From Nepenthes gracilis (taxonomy: Eukaryota; Streptophyta; Magnoliopsida; Caryophyllales; Nepenthaceae), in contig BSYO01000019.1 of NCBI GenBank assembly GCA_033239525.1, positions 8,662,592 to 8,726,591 of the forward strand: DNA of 64,000 nucleotides. The letters run 5' to 3'. Positions within the stretch are counted from its first letter, which is position 1, and the number at the start of each line of letters is the position of its first letter. The notes beneath the pieces are model-generated. The model was not told where the DNA came from, did not search any database, and saw only the letters and a list, made by a program, of their open reading frames with translations. This document shows, piece after piece, positions 10,283 to 19,062 of this stretch. The translations under genes and the position numbers were made by a program.

Positions 10283-12716
10283 ATGGCCGAAATCCTGGGG
10301 ACCCCCCTCGGTCCTCCCCAGGATCCTATATACCCTGGTCCTCCCTCTGCTCTCTCCCAGAAGGATGTCATCCCTAATTCCTCCTTTCCTCCTTTGCGCG
10401 AAGGTCCCCTGCTCCAGGCTTCCAGTCCCGATGCCGTTTTCTTAGCGAAAACAAAGGGTGTGGGAGCTGTCAGGAGCATCTCGCCAGTGCTAGCTGCTCG
10501 CACCTGCTCTCAATCTGAAAGCTCCGGAGTCCTTGGTTGCAGCTCTCTTTGCCCGAGCTCTAGGGTTGCTCGCGATTCGGTCAGTGCCCTACTGCTTGTG
10601 CGCCCGAATTCTCCGACTTTGTTCAGCCTTCTGCCAAATCATGGGCTCGAGTTGCTCAAGACATAGGCGCGTCAATTGCATCTCGCCATTACAGGCAGCA
10701 CCCTCTTGCTCTCCGCATGTTGGTCCCATCGCCTCATGCGATTGTCTGCCTCGGCCACTCCATTCTGCTGGTACAACTGAAACTGCTGACTTTGTCTAGT
10801 CTTCCGCCAAATCCTGGTCGCAAGTTGTGAGGGGCAACGGAAATTTTTCTTTTTCTCCCCTCAAATTTTTTCCTCCTCCATCGGAGGCTGGGCTTGACAC
10901 GCCTTTGGCTCCCCCGGCTGAAGTCGTGCAGCAGGGCGCCGTCATGTGGGGTTCCACTCTGGTGGGTATGTTCCATGACAAACCGCCCCATTTCCTGGCG
11001 GTGGATTCCATTGCCAGGAAATTATGGGCTAGATTTGGGCTGCGACATATTGCTGTGATCGAAAAAGGCATCTTTTTCTTTACTTTTGACTCCGACTCTC
11101 ATATGGAGGCCTGCTTGGCTGAAGGCCCTTGGGAAATCAAAAGGAATCCCATTTTCCTCAAGAGGTGGTCTCCGGGTATGTCATTGGATTCATCATTCCT
11201 CAAGTCCTTCCCTATGTGGATTTCTTTGGTCAATGTACCAATTGAATTTTGGACCCCTTTAGGCTTAAGCTGGATTGCAAGTAGGATTGGTAAACCAATT
11301 CAATGTGATCCTAGCACTGCTAGGATGAACTGCTTGCACCATGCCAGAATCTGTATTGAAGTGGGTAAAGACGACTCTCTTCCTGAAAAAATTCGGCTCT
11401 TGACTGGTGCTAATGATTCTGACAAGATTCTCAACTTCTTAATAGCAAGAAATTGGTTGCCAAAAGCCTGAATCAGCAACCAAATTGCCCTCAGCCCCCT
11501 GCTTATGGCCCTGGGAGTCAAGTTGGCTTAGTGGTCCATCCATCCGATCGATTGCTGGATGCTAAGGTTCTGGAGGAAGCCAAATCTACCCATGTAATTC
11601 ACTCTTCCAGTGGAATGGGGCATGTGTATTGCTCTACTGCAGATGATCCTGAATCTAAGCTAGCAGAGGCTAAAGTGGGCTTTAAAGACACTCTTGTTGT
11701 AGATGGTGGTGCCTCTCACTGCCCTGTCGATGATGGCGGCACCTCCTCTGGAATGGAGGGTAGCGTGGATCAATTGTCCCAAGCAGGCCAGGTTCTCCCT
11801 TGTGATACTGGAGATGAGATTGACCCCTCTGATTATGAAACTTCTGTTGATGGGGTTGCCCATGATGATGACGTGAATAACCAGCCCCCCAGGTTGCTGC
11901 CTATTGGCGATCCTCCCGATCTATGTGAGAAGGTTTCTTTTGAGGAGACCAGCTCTGATGACCAATCTGGAGAGGAGTGTTTCTCTGATGACCAATCTGG
12001 TGAGGAGAGTTCCTCTGATTGCCCAGAGTTGGGTGAGTCTGGCCCGCTGGTGGGTGCTTCGGTTGTTGGATCTCTGCCTCTTGTTGTCCCGCCTGAGCCT
12101 CATGCATCGGGTCCATTTGCGGTGGTAGATCCTAATTTTACCCCCGAATCTATCTCAGATCATTTAGAAATACTCCCTGGAAGGCCCTGATCATGTTGGG
12201 TTAAATTCAGTTGAGAGGCCAATGGCCGCCGTGGCTCTTCTTGACAGTGAGAATCGGGCCATTGATAGTGACCTTGACGATGTTTCTTCTCAGTCCTCCG
12301 AGGAATGGAATGACGAAGATATTGCCAATAACCCAATGTACTATGCCCTCCGGTGCTTACTTGGAGAGGATGATTCTCGGGCCTATTTTAAATCCATCGT
12401 CAAAGACCAGCGTGGTTTTTTGCTTGATTTCTTTGAATTATGTTGGAGTGATGTGACTAAGTCCACAAAGGATAAATTCAGATCACTCTTTCCATTGATG
12501 GAGGATCTCCTGAATAACCCCTCGGGTGCTTATTTTGAAACCCTCCGTCTGTTGGTGACTGCCACTTCCTCTAAGCCTCACATTGACATCTTATCTCCTG
12601 AGAGGAAGTCGATTATATTTAATCACCTTATTGTCCTGCTGAAATGGAATAAGGACTTTCCGTCAGGTCAATATACCGACCTGGATGGTTTAGTGGTGGG
12701 CCGCCAGAGGTTTTGA
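10283..12716 (+). pseudogene. ORF1-type protein of O1: DUF4283 plus acidic linker and unrecognised C-terminal region
   Basis: The start ATGGCCG at 10283 matches the start context of the other family members. The product would be about 810 residues if its breaks are disregarded: a Pro/Ser-rich N-terminus, a DUF4283 domain (about 10800-11450; SWSQVV, LKFFPPP, GSTLVGMF, FFLKRW-like IFLKRWSPG, ARICIEVG), an acidic Ser/Asp/Glu linker (about 11450-12180) with two tandem SDDQSGEE units, and a C-terminal region (about 12222-12716) of roughly 125 ordered-looking, probably helical residues (YYALRCLLGEDDSR, FFELCW, HLIVLLKW). I do not recognise this last part. No CCHC knuckle is visible. Breaks: frame changes near 10500-10660, 11450 and 12180, and a TAG at 10797-10799. 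Codon-scale coherence across the shifts suggests recent decay. It may be a captured host segment or a divergent ORF1 extension. Confidence 0.75.
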
Positions 12717-12759
12717 TTGCCCATACCATCTGATTAATGCGAAGGTGGGGTTGATTTGA

Positions 12760-13070
12760 AGTGGCATGGTGACGCAGTGACGGAGTGGCTTTCCGGTGTG
12801 CTTTATGCTAGCTAATGGGCCGGAGTGCCTTTTATGGCCAGAGTGATTTTTTGAAGCCGGAGTGCCTTTTGAGGTCGGAGTGGCACTTTGAAGCCAGAGT
12901 GCCATTTGCACCTATGGCCGGAGTGGATTCCGTGTGTTGAGGCCGAAGTGACTTTTTGAAGCCGGAGTGCATTTTGAGGCCGGAGTGGCATTTTAATGCC
13001 GGAATGTTATTTGAGGTCAGAGTGGCATTTTGAAAGCCGGAATGCCTTTTATACTCTTAAAGCTGGAGTG
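12760..13070 (+). repeat. CGGAGTG minisatellite in O1 3'UTR
   Basis: About 300 bp of CCGGAGTG words (GTGACGGAGTGGC, GGCCGGAGTGCC, TTGAAGCCGGAGTGC), of the same type as in L-a, L-b, L-c and L-f. The array lies between the ORF1 stop and the polyadenylated tail. After it, 13070-13240 is unique AT-rich DNA. Confidence 0.8.
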
Positions 13071-13386
13071 ATGTGGGATGCAGATTTTTTGATTTGAAGT
13101 GGTGTTGATCCGAAGTGGCTGATGATGCTGTTGTGACGATGATCTGTAGAGACATGGTGATTCTCCATCCACTTTAGCCATTTGGTTTTTTTATTACAAG
13201 ATCAAATATTATTGTAACCTTTCTTTTTTAATGACTGTTGTCATAGGTTTAGGGGACTCCCCTGTTTCTATGTCTCTTTCCCCAAGTCAGTAAAACACTT
13301 GGTTAAGAACATGATTCTTTGTACATTTTCTTTAAACTTTGATGCATTTAATTACTTACCAAAAAAAAAAGATTCCATGGGAGTGG

Positions 13387-13798
13387 ACCAATCCAGCCGA
13401 TGGCTAATGATGCTACCTTGAGCAGGCGTTTCCATGGGTTCTAATGAAGCTGATTGATGCATCAATGAAGCTTCCCTATCCAATATACACACTGATGGAT
13501 GATGAACACGTAATTTGCTAAATGTCTCCAGTTCCCTTTTCTTCGTGGATGCGGATTTCTGATTGACAAGACGAGTTCCTTCAGCCAAAGAGATCTGTGA
13601 CGATTTAGTTTTTCGTAACCTAGATGGGAATTGCTATTATGTTTTTTTGTACGCTTTCATGAATTGGTCTATGGTAGTGCTCGGGGTATGCCCTAGCGTG
13701 TTATTCCACCTCTAAGTTGGCAAAACACTTGGAGGTAGAACATCGTTATGTAAATTTTATTTAATTTAATCTCATCTTACTTACCAAAAAAAAAAAAA
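13387..13798 (+). other. L-b 3' extension, second part, ending in the double stem-loop tail
   Basis: Continues the segment cut by O1 (ACCAATCCAGCCGATGGC...). It ends with stem-loop 1 (GCTCGGGGTATGCCCTAGC, about 13680-13698), stem-loop 2 (about 13703-13742), and TTACTTACC with a poly(A) of 13. Copies are in L-c (25337-25821) and, split by O2, in L-f (55649-55758 and 59038-59406). Confidence 0.8.
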
Positions 13799-13997
13799 GT
13801 CATGCGTGTTTCATAGGTGACGTGCCGAGCATGATGCGGTGCAACCTTGGCCTTCGCCTTGTCAACCACCAAACGTCATGGTGCAGTAGTTGAGCTCCAA
13901 TTTTAGGCCAACTACACAACAACGCATGGAAGGCCACTCTCCATCCCAACCGAGCATGCAGAGACATAATGGCTTGGTAGGGGTCGACGCTATGCGT
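13799..13997 (-). other. ITS2 of a decayed 35S rDNA unit
   Basis: Lies directly 3' (on the minus strand) of the 5.8S pseudogene and is truncated at its far end by the poly(A) of L-b. It is weakly conserved, as expected for ITS2; position is the main evidence. Confidence 0.65.
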
Positions 13998-14153
13998 GAT
14001 ACCCAGGTAGACGTGCCCTCAGCCTAGAGGCTTCGGGCGCAACTTGCATTCAAAGACTCGATGGTTCATGGGATTCTACAATTCACACAAAGTATCACAT
14101 TTCGCTATGTTCTTCATCGATGCGAGAGCTGAGATATCTGTTTTCGAGAGTTG
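13998..14153 (-). rRNA. 5.8S rRNA pseudogene
   Basis: The reverse complement matches the plant 5.8S rRNA across its length. The core GATGAAGAAC-TAGCGAAATG and the segment around ACCATCGAGTCTTTGAA are recognisable, with the CGCAAGTTGCGCCCGAAGCC block following. Differences from the functional gene are mostly C-to-T and G-to-A (for example CGGATATCTCGG is CAGATATCTCAG), the pattern of deaminated methylated cytosines. The length of about 156 nt is near normal. It is a dead copy. Confidence 0.9.
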
Positions 14154-14414
14154 TTTAGATACGATAGGTCACCACCTCACTCACCGGGCATCAGGCAGTA
14201 TGGCAATGCTTGCTATGTTACTATTAATAGGAATGATCCATGCCGGGGTTCATTCTTATGCCAAGCCTAACCTTACACACCCATTGCCGCTCCTGGAGCA
14301 GGCTATAAGTTACAGGCTCAGCCGACAGTTGAGGGCACCGTGCCATGTTATGTGCCGTGCCCCCGACAAGTTATTTTAACATGTCCACGGGTCGCTCTAC
14401 TTTACAATTTTTGA
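14154..14414 (-). other. ITS1 of a decayed 35S rDNA unit
   Basis: Spacer between the 5.8S and 18S pseudogenes, 261 bp. It is AT-richer than functional plant ITS1, which fits CpG loss. Position defines it. Confidence 0.75.
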
Positions 14415-14872
14415 TAATGATCCTTCTACAGTTTCACCTATAGAAACCTTATTATGACTTCTCCTTCTTTTAAATGATAAGGTTTAGTGGACTTCTCACA
14501 ACAACGCTGGCAGGAAATCGCCCACATCGCCCTGATCCGAACACTTCACCGAACCATTCAATCAGTAGGAGTAACAGGCGGTGTGAACAAAGGGCAGCAA
14601 CGTAGTCAACATGAGCTGATTACTCATGCTTAGTTGGAATTCCACGTTGAAGACAAACAATTGCAATGATATATCCACATCACAATGAAATTTTAAAGAT
14701 TACTCGAGCTTATTGGCCAAGGCTATAGACTCGTTGAATACATCAGTGTAGCATGCGTGCGGCATAGAACATCTAAGGGCATCATAAACCTATTATTGCC
14801 TCAAATTTCTGTGGTCGGGAAGGCCATAGTCCCTCTAAGAAGCTAGCTATGGAGGGGTAGCTCCATATAGCT
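14415..14872 (-). rRNA. 18S rRNA pseudogene, 3' about 455 nt
   Basis: The reverse complement shows the 18S 3' terminus (GTAGGTGAA-like and GGATCATT words at 14415-14445). Upstream follow the helix 44 region, the universal GTGTACAAAGGGCAG-type block (here GTGAACAAAGGGCAGC on the plus strand near 14581), and TTGCAATGAT and CTATAGACTCGTTGAATACA on the plus strand. Homology fades near 14872. The remaining roughly 1.35 kb of 18S is not in the window. Many transitions mark it as non-functional. Confidence 0.9.
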
Positions 14873-14913
14873 CCATATGGCTTAATGGATCAGCAAAAAA
14901 GGCAACATCGTGT

Positions 14914-14939
14914 AGAGAGAGAAGCTCTCCCTTCTCTCT
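14914..14939 (+). promoter_or_regulatory. LINE 5'-terminal hairpin (L-d)
   Basis: AGAGAGAGAAGCTCTCCCTT followed by CTCTCT. The arms AGAGAGAAGCTCTCYCT can pair. It lies 60 nt before the ORF1 ATG at 14999. Confidence 0.6.
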
Positions 14940-14998
14940 AACTTTCAAATTTCAAACCCTTGCTCTGTCCCGCCTCTTCCTCCTCCTTGCCGGCGCCC

Positions 14999-15217
14999 AT
15001 GGCGCCCTTGGCGCCGGTCCCCCGCTCCCTTTCCTGCTCCTCGCCTGAAAAATCCCTCCCTCCTCTCCCCTCTAGTCCAAACGTTGAACCCCTTTCGCCC
15101 CCCTCTCACCCTTCCCCCCTCTCCTTCAACCCCTCCCCAGCCGCTCTTCCCCCCTTCTGCTCCCTCCGTTGTCGATCCCGGCTCCTCCCTGCAGATTCCG
15201 ATGAGTTCTGTGGATGG
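14999..15217 (+). pseudogene. LINE ORF1 N-terminal part, L-d
   Basis: ORF1 starts at ATGGCGC (14999), 60 nt after the 5' hairpin, the same arrangement as in O1, O2 and N2. The encoded N-terminus is low-complexity Pro/Ser/Leu-rich (PLAPVPRSLSC, PPLPSSPN), typical of the disordered leader of plant LINE ORF1p. The reading is cut at 15217 by N2, whose left TSD copy (15203-15217) belongs to this ORF; coding resumes at 17611. No domain is present in this piece. Confidence 0.6.
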
Positions 15218-17610
15218 AGCCCGACTTGCTGACCTATAGAGAGAGAAACTCTCTCTTTTCTCTAGGATTTCGAATTCGAAATCTTTCCTGCCGCGGCGCT
15301 CCAGGGTTCTGCCTCCTCTGTCGGGCAGCGCCGGAGCCAGCCATGGCCGGTCTCCTGGATGCTTCACTCGGTTCCCTCCCGATTTCTGACTCCACTCCTT
15401 AGTGGCTTCGATTGTGGCTGTGAGCTCGGACCGATTCTCCCACTTTAGTTTTGCTGTATCAGATTGGGATGATGGATCTTGCCCGTTGGCCTATATCATC
15501 GTCTGTTGGTGCTGTTGCCTTGGTGCCCAGTGCTCGTGCAGAAGCTGATTGGGGTTTCTGCTGGAGCCAATATTTCACCTGCAGTGGCTGTATCAGAGAG
15601 GAGTTCTACTACTCTCTAGGACTCTTTACGGTTTCTATTTTTTCTTTAAATTCCAACTTTAGAATATCAAATTTCAGCTTTGAAATTCGATTTATTTGGG
15701 TCTCTCGTCTCCGGATTTGGCTGGTTTCCATGCTCTGGCTGTCGAGGCTGAGAGTCCCTGTTTTCGGTTTCCATATGGAAGCTTCAGGTTTGATTGTTGC
15801 CCGGTTTGTGTAACCTGGACAGCTTGCCTTTTCTGATGGGGTGCAGATGATTCCCTGTGCTGCGTTCTTTGGTTTCGGGAGCTGCTGTCCGAAGCTTTTG
15901 CTCTAGTGCTGCTGTTGAATCTGTCGCTGACAAATGTCCTGTGCTCTGGCTCTGAAGCCCTCTGTCTGTGTGTTCCTTCCTGTTGGACGGGATGGGGGGA
16001 GCTCGTGTAGCTCTGGTTATGGATCTCTCGACTGGGGTGCCAAAGAGCTGGCCGAGGCCTTGTTTGGTCGATGGAGTTCCTCTGATGCGGTGTTCACTGG
16101 ACTGCTGGTGTGCTGCATTGAAGCCCCTTCTGTTTGTTGTGCTGTCATTTGGATTGGGAGCATTCGAATGTCCTTTGCTGCTGGCTCTGTTGATCCTCTA
16201 CCTGAGTGTTCCTACCTGCTGGACGGTATGGGGGATGCTCGTGCAGCTCTGGTTTGGGGCTTTTTGGCGTTGGTGCTTTAGAATTGGCCAAGGACTTGTT
16301 TGGATGCTTATGATCCTTCTAATGCGTTGAAGACCTTTCTATTTGTCGCCTTTCAGTGAAGCATTGTATGGTATGCTTTTGATGAGGGTTGCTGTTTTGA
16401 GATTCTGTAAAGTTGTTTTGCTGAATCTGCTGGTGTGGATATTGTCCATGCCCTGCTGGTGGCATGCTGCTGCTTGTTCCGGTACTTGCTGTGGCTGATT
16501 TTGCTTTAGGGGTGCATGGAATCGTGTGCTGGATTCACTGTGATGACTTGTGTAGAATGGCATGTTAGTTCATGATGTTGGCAGTGGAATCTTACTGCCG
16601 ATTGGGTTGCTGTTCTACCGGTTGGAGAGCTTTGGTTGGAGAATTCTAGCTGATGCTGAAGCAGAGTTTGCTGGGTTAATTCCTGGTGCTGATGAGGGTT
16701 AACCCGATTGTGGATTGAGTAGGTGTTCTGCGGATGTTGAAGTCATGGTAGCTGTTTTTTGCCTTGCTGGTTTAGGTTATTTTTGCTGATGTTGGAAACT
16801 TTTGCTGGTGTTGGGGCTGGGTGCCCCTGGACTGCAGCTGAATCCGGCTGATGGAGGGTTTGAGGTTGATGGTGGCGATGCAATGCTCTCCATTGACTGG
16901 CAGGGTATTTACTGAGGACTATGGCTGGCTGTTCCCGTAGGAGGGAAAGGTGCTGAGCCTCTTACTGTGGAGTTGCCATAGTCCAAGGAGAATGAGCCAC
17001 TCTTGGAAGCTGATGCGGCTGCCTTTAAACGGCCCTGCTGTTTTGACTCTGGCATTGTGGATGCATTTGCTGGACTGGAAAGGTTACTATGTCCTGGTGC
17101 AATTCTGTGCTGAAGAATTGCCCAGGCCTCAGGAGCAACATTTTGAGGCTATGATGGAATATGTAGTAGTGCTGCTGCAGTTTGCTTTCTCGGGCGCTGA
17201 TGGAATGCCTCTGTTCTTGTTGAGATGCGGGATTGATTGTGGTTGCTTGCTTATTGGTTGTGCATGTATTCCTCTTGAGGATGTGTGCGGTGGTGGAAAT
17301 TGAGTGCCAGTCTAGTGGCAAGATTATGGGCGCCGCCCTGATGATTAACATGAGTTGGTAGCGGCAACTGTTCCTTATGTTAATGCGGTTTTGTCTCGTG
17401 AGTTTGTATGGCATTTGGGCCGGTTTGGCCGATTGAGATGCTTTTCATCTTATTGTCTTTTATGTTCCTTTTACCATGATTATGGTGTTGCTCGGGGAAT
17501 GCCCTAACTTGTTGTTCTAATACCAAGTCGGCAAAACACTTGGTGTTAGAACAATGTTTTATACCTTTTTTAAAAATTAATTTCATTTTACTTACTTATA
17601 AAAAAAAAAA
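15218..17610 (+). mobile_element. Full-length non-coding LINE derivative N2, TSD GAGTTMTGTGGATGG
   Basis: A 2.39-kb insertion in ORF1 of L-d. Its 15-bp TSD (15203-15217 and 17611-17625) differs at one position. It has the 5' hairpin (15238-15263) and an ATGGCCG start at 15343 that opens only a 19-residue ORF1 stub ending at TAG 15400-15402. About 2 kb of TG/TGCTG-rich DNA without recognisable protein homology follows. The tail is complete (17487-17610): GCTCGGGGAATGCCCTAAC, then the stem TTCTAATACCAAGT...ACTTGGTGTTAGAA, then poly(A). Both family ends are kept and coding is lost, so it is a classic parasite of the autonomous LINE. Confidence 0.88.
15238..15263 (+). promoter_or_regulatory. LINE 5'-terminal hairpin (N2)
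   Basis: AGAGAGAGAAACTCTCTCTT and following TCTCT. The GA and CT arms are able to pair. It begins 20 nt inside the TSD. Confidence 0.6.
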
Positions 17611-18540
17611 GAGTTATGTGGATGGTGGTCCTGGTTGTGTGCTTGCTCCGTTGCTGCAGTTGTGGTTCCTCTCCCGGATGAGTGTGTCCCCATCAATGTC
17701 ACCTCCTCCTCGTCTTTCGGCTCTGAGGTGATCTCGAATCTGCCCCCTTTGCCGGCTCCCCTGAACTCTGCTGTTCAGCCCTCGTGGGCTGCCATCGTCA
17801 GCAAGAATGACGTGGCTGCAGGTACTCGCCTCAAATTCTTCCCTCCCCCAACCCTGTTTGGTTCTGTTGTTGAGCTCTTCCCCCCTGCTGAGGTTATTCA
17901 GTAGGGTAATGCCACCTGGAAAGACTCGCTTGTGGGCTACTTCTATGACTCACCTCTAAACTTCTTCGTAGTCAACCACATTGCCAGAAAGATCTGGGCT
18001 AAGTTCGGGATTTTCCACGTTGTCGAAATGGATCACGGTTTTTTCCTATTTAGGTTCGACAGTGAAGCCCTGATGCAGGATTGTCTGAATCATGGGCCTT
18101 GGACCTTTGCAGGGCGACCTTTCTTTTTGAAGAAATGGTCCCCGAAACTGGCTCTTTCTAAAGATGATCATAAATCGTTCCCCATCTGAATTCATCTGAA
18201 GGGGGTGCCGGTCCAATTCTGGACTCCCCTGGGCCTCAGCTGGATTGCCAGCGCCATAGGAAGCCCCTCAAAATAGATCCTGCCACTGCCAAGGGTGAAC
18301 GCTTATGGGTAGCCCGTATTTGTGTTAAAATTTCAACCTCATCCCCGCTGCCTGATTGTATCAGGGTCAACCTAGGTGATCAATGTGGTGCTTCCCTGGG
18401 TGTGGATGTGGCAGTGGAATACCCCTGGAAGCTAGGACAAATACCCCCGTATTTGTGTTAAAAGGCCTCATAGCCTTCGCCCTTCTGTACCCGCTGCCAA
18501 GGCCTTGGTGGGTGGAGCTCATTGGCAAAAACCTGGCTAA
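17611..18540 (+). pseudogene. LINE ORF1 DUF4283 domain, L-d
   Basis: Resumes ORF1 after N2. A Ser/Pro-rich stretch leads to SWAAIVSK at about 17788 and then DUF4283 (LKFFPPP, DSLVGYFYDSP, ARKIWAKFG, GFFLFRFDSEALM, FFLKKWSPK, VPVQFWTPLGLSWIAS). TAG at about 17902 and TGA at 18187-18189 interrupt it, and the frame is lost after about 18260. VEYPWKLGQ near 18417 marks where the CCHC knuckle normally starts, but no clean C-x2-C-x4-H-x4-C is readable. The piece is cut by L-c at about 18550. Confidence 0.85.
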
Positions 18541-18555
18541 GAGTAATGGCAACCC

Positions 18556-18582
18556 TAGAGAGAGATGCTCTCCCTTCTCTCT
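18556..18582 (+). promoter_or_regulatory. LINE 5'-terminal hairpin (L-c)
   Basis: TAGAGAGAGATGCTCTCCCT and following TCTCTCT. Unlike the other copies, the first good ORF1 ATG is about 480 nt downstream (19063), with a CT-rich leader between. Confidence 0.5.
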
Positions 18583-19062
18583 AGCTTCCCTCTTTGCCCT
18601 GGCGTTCGGTGGCTGTAGATCCTGTCTCTATGCTGCGGCCATTTCGTCCTCCACTACTGCAGGCGTCGTGAAGTCTCACCCCTCTCGTCCTGTCTTTCTA
18701 CTTTCGTTCGAATCCGATTCTCGTTCTTCCCTTAAATCTTCAAATCCGTCGCTCCTTCTCAAAATCGTCCGCTTTGCTTATTCCTCTGAATCTCGCCGTT
18801 CTGTTTTTCTGAGTCGTCCGTTCTATTCTCCTTGTTTTTTTCTTTCAAACTTATTTCTGCCCTGGTTTCTGACGGCGAGCGCCGATAAGCCCCACCCTTT
18901 TCTTTCGTTATCTCCATCTTTTAGATCCACTCGCATTCACTCTCCTCTCAAATCTACCTGCTCTTTCTGTTATGTCTGGAAAAATCTTCCTTTTTTTCAA
19001 ATCTGAGTTCGTCGCCAGTGTCGTATGCTAAATGGTTTCCTTCTGATGATCTGTTTGCATAA

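Larger units (their letters stand above)
10188..13370 (+). mobile_element. Full-length ORF1-only LINE derivative O1, TSD GATTCCATGGGAGTGG
   Basis: A 3183-bp element with a perfect 16-bp TSD (10172-10187 and 13371-13386). It has the family 5' hairpin (10211-10231), a 52-nt leader, an ORF1 pseudogene (10283-12716), a CGGAGTG array (about 12760-13070), and a 3' tail with stem CAAGT...ACTTG, ATTACTTACC and poly(A). No ORF2 homology is present anywhere in it. Because both ends are complete, the lack of ORF2 is not due to 5' truncation. It must have moved with ORF2p supplied by another element. Confidence 0.9.
3489..13798 (+). mobile_element. LINE copy L-b (interrupted by N1 and O1)
   Basis: L1-type LINE running from ORF1 (starting mid-DUF4283) through ORF2, a CGGAGTG 3'UTR and a long 3' extension. 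Its tail at 13676-13798 carries the double stem-loop and poly(A). The element ends directly against ITS2-like rDNA at 13799. It is nearly collinear with L-c from 19922 onward and shares disabling mutations with it. Two later insertions interrupt it: N1 (6224-7447) and O1 (10188-13370), each with a clean TSD. Whether 3489 is a 5' truncation or the continuation of a copy split by L-a cannot be decided here. Confidence 0.85.

Noticed and set aside
14945..15367. Minus-strand open frame of about 140 codons
   Set aside because: Gly/Arg-rich antisense of the Pro/Ser-rich ORF1 leader. It spans the N2 insertion junction, so it cannot be an old gene.
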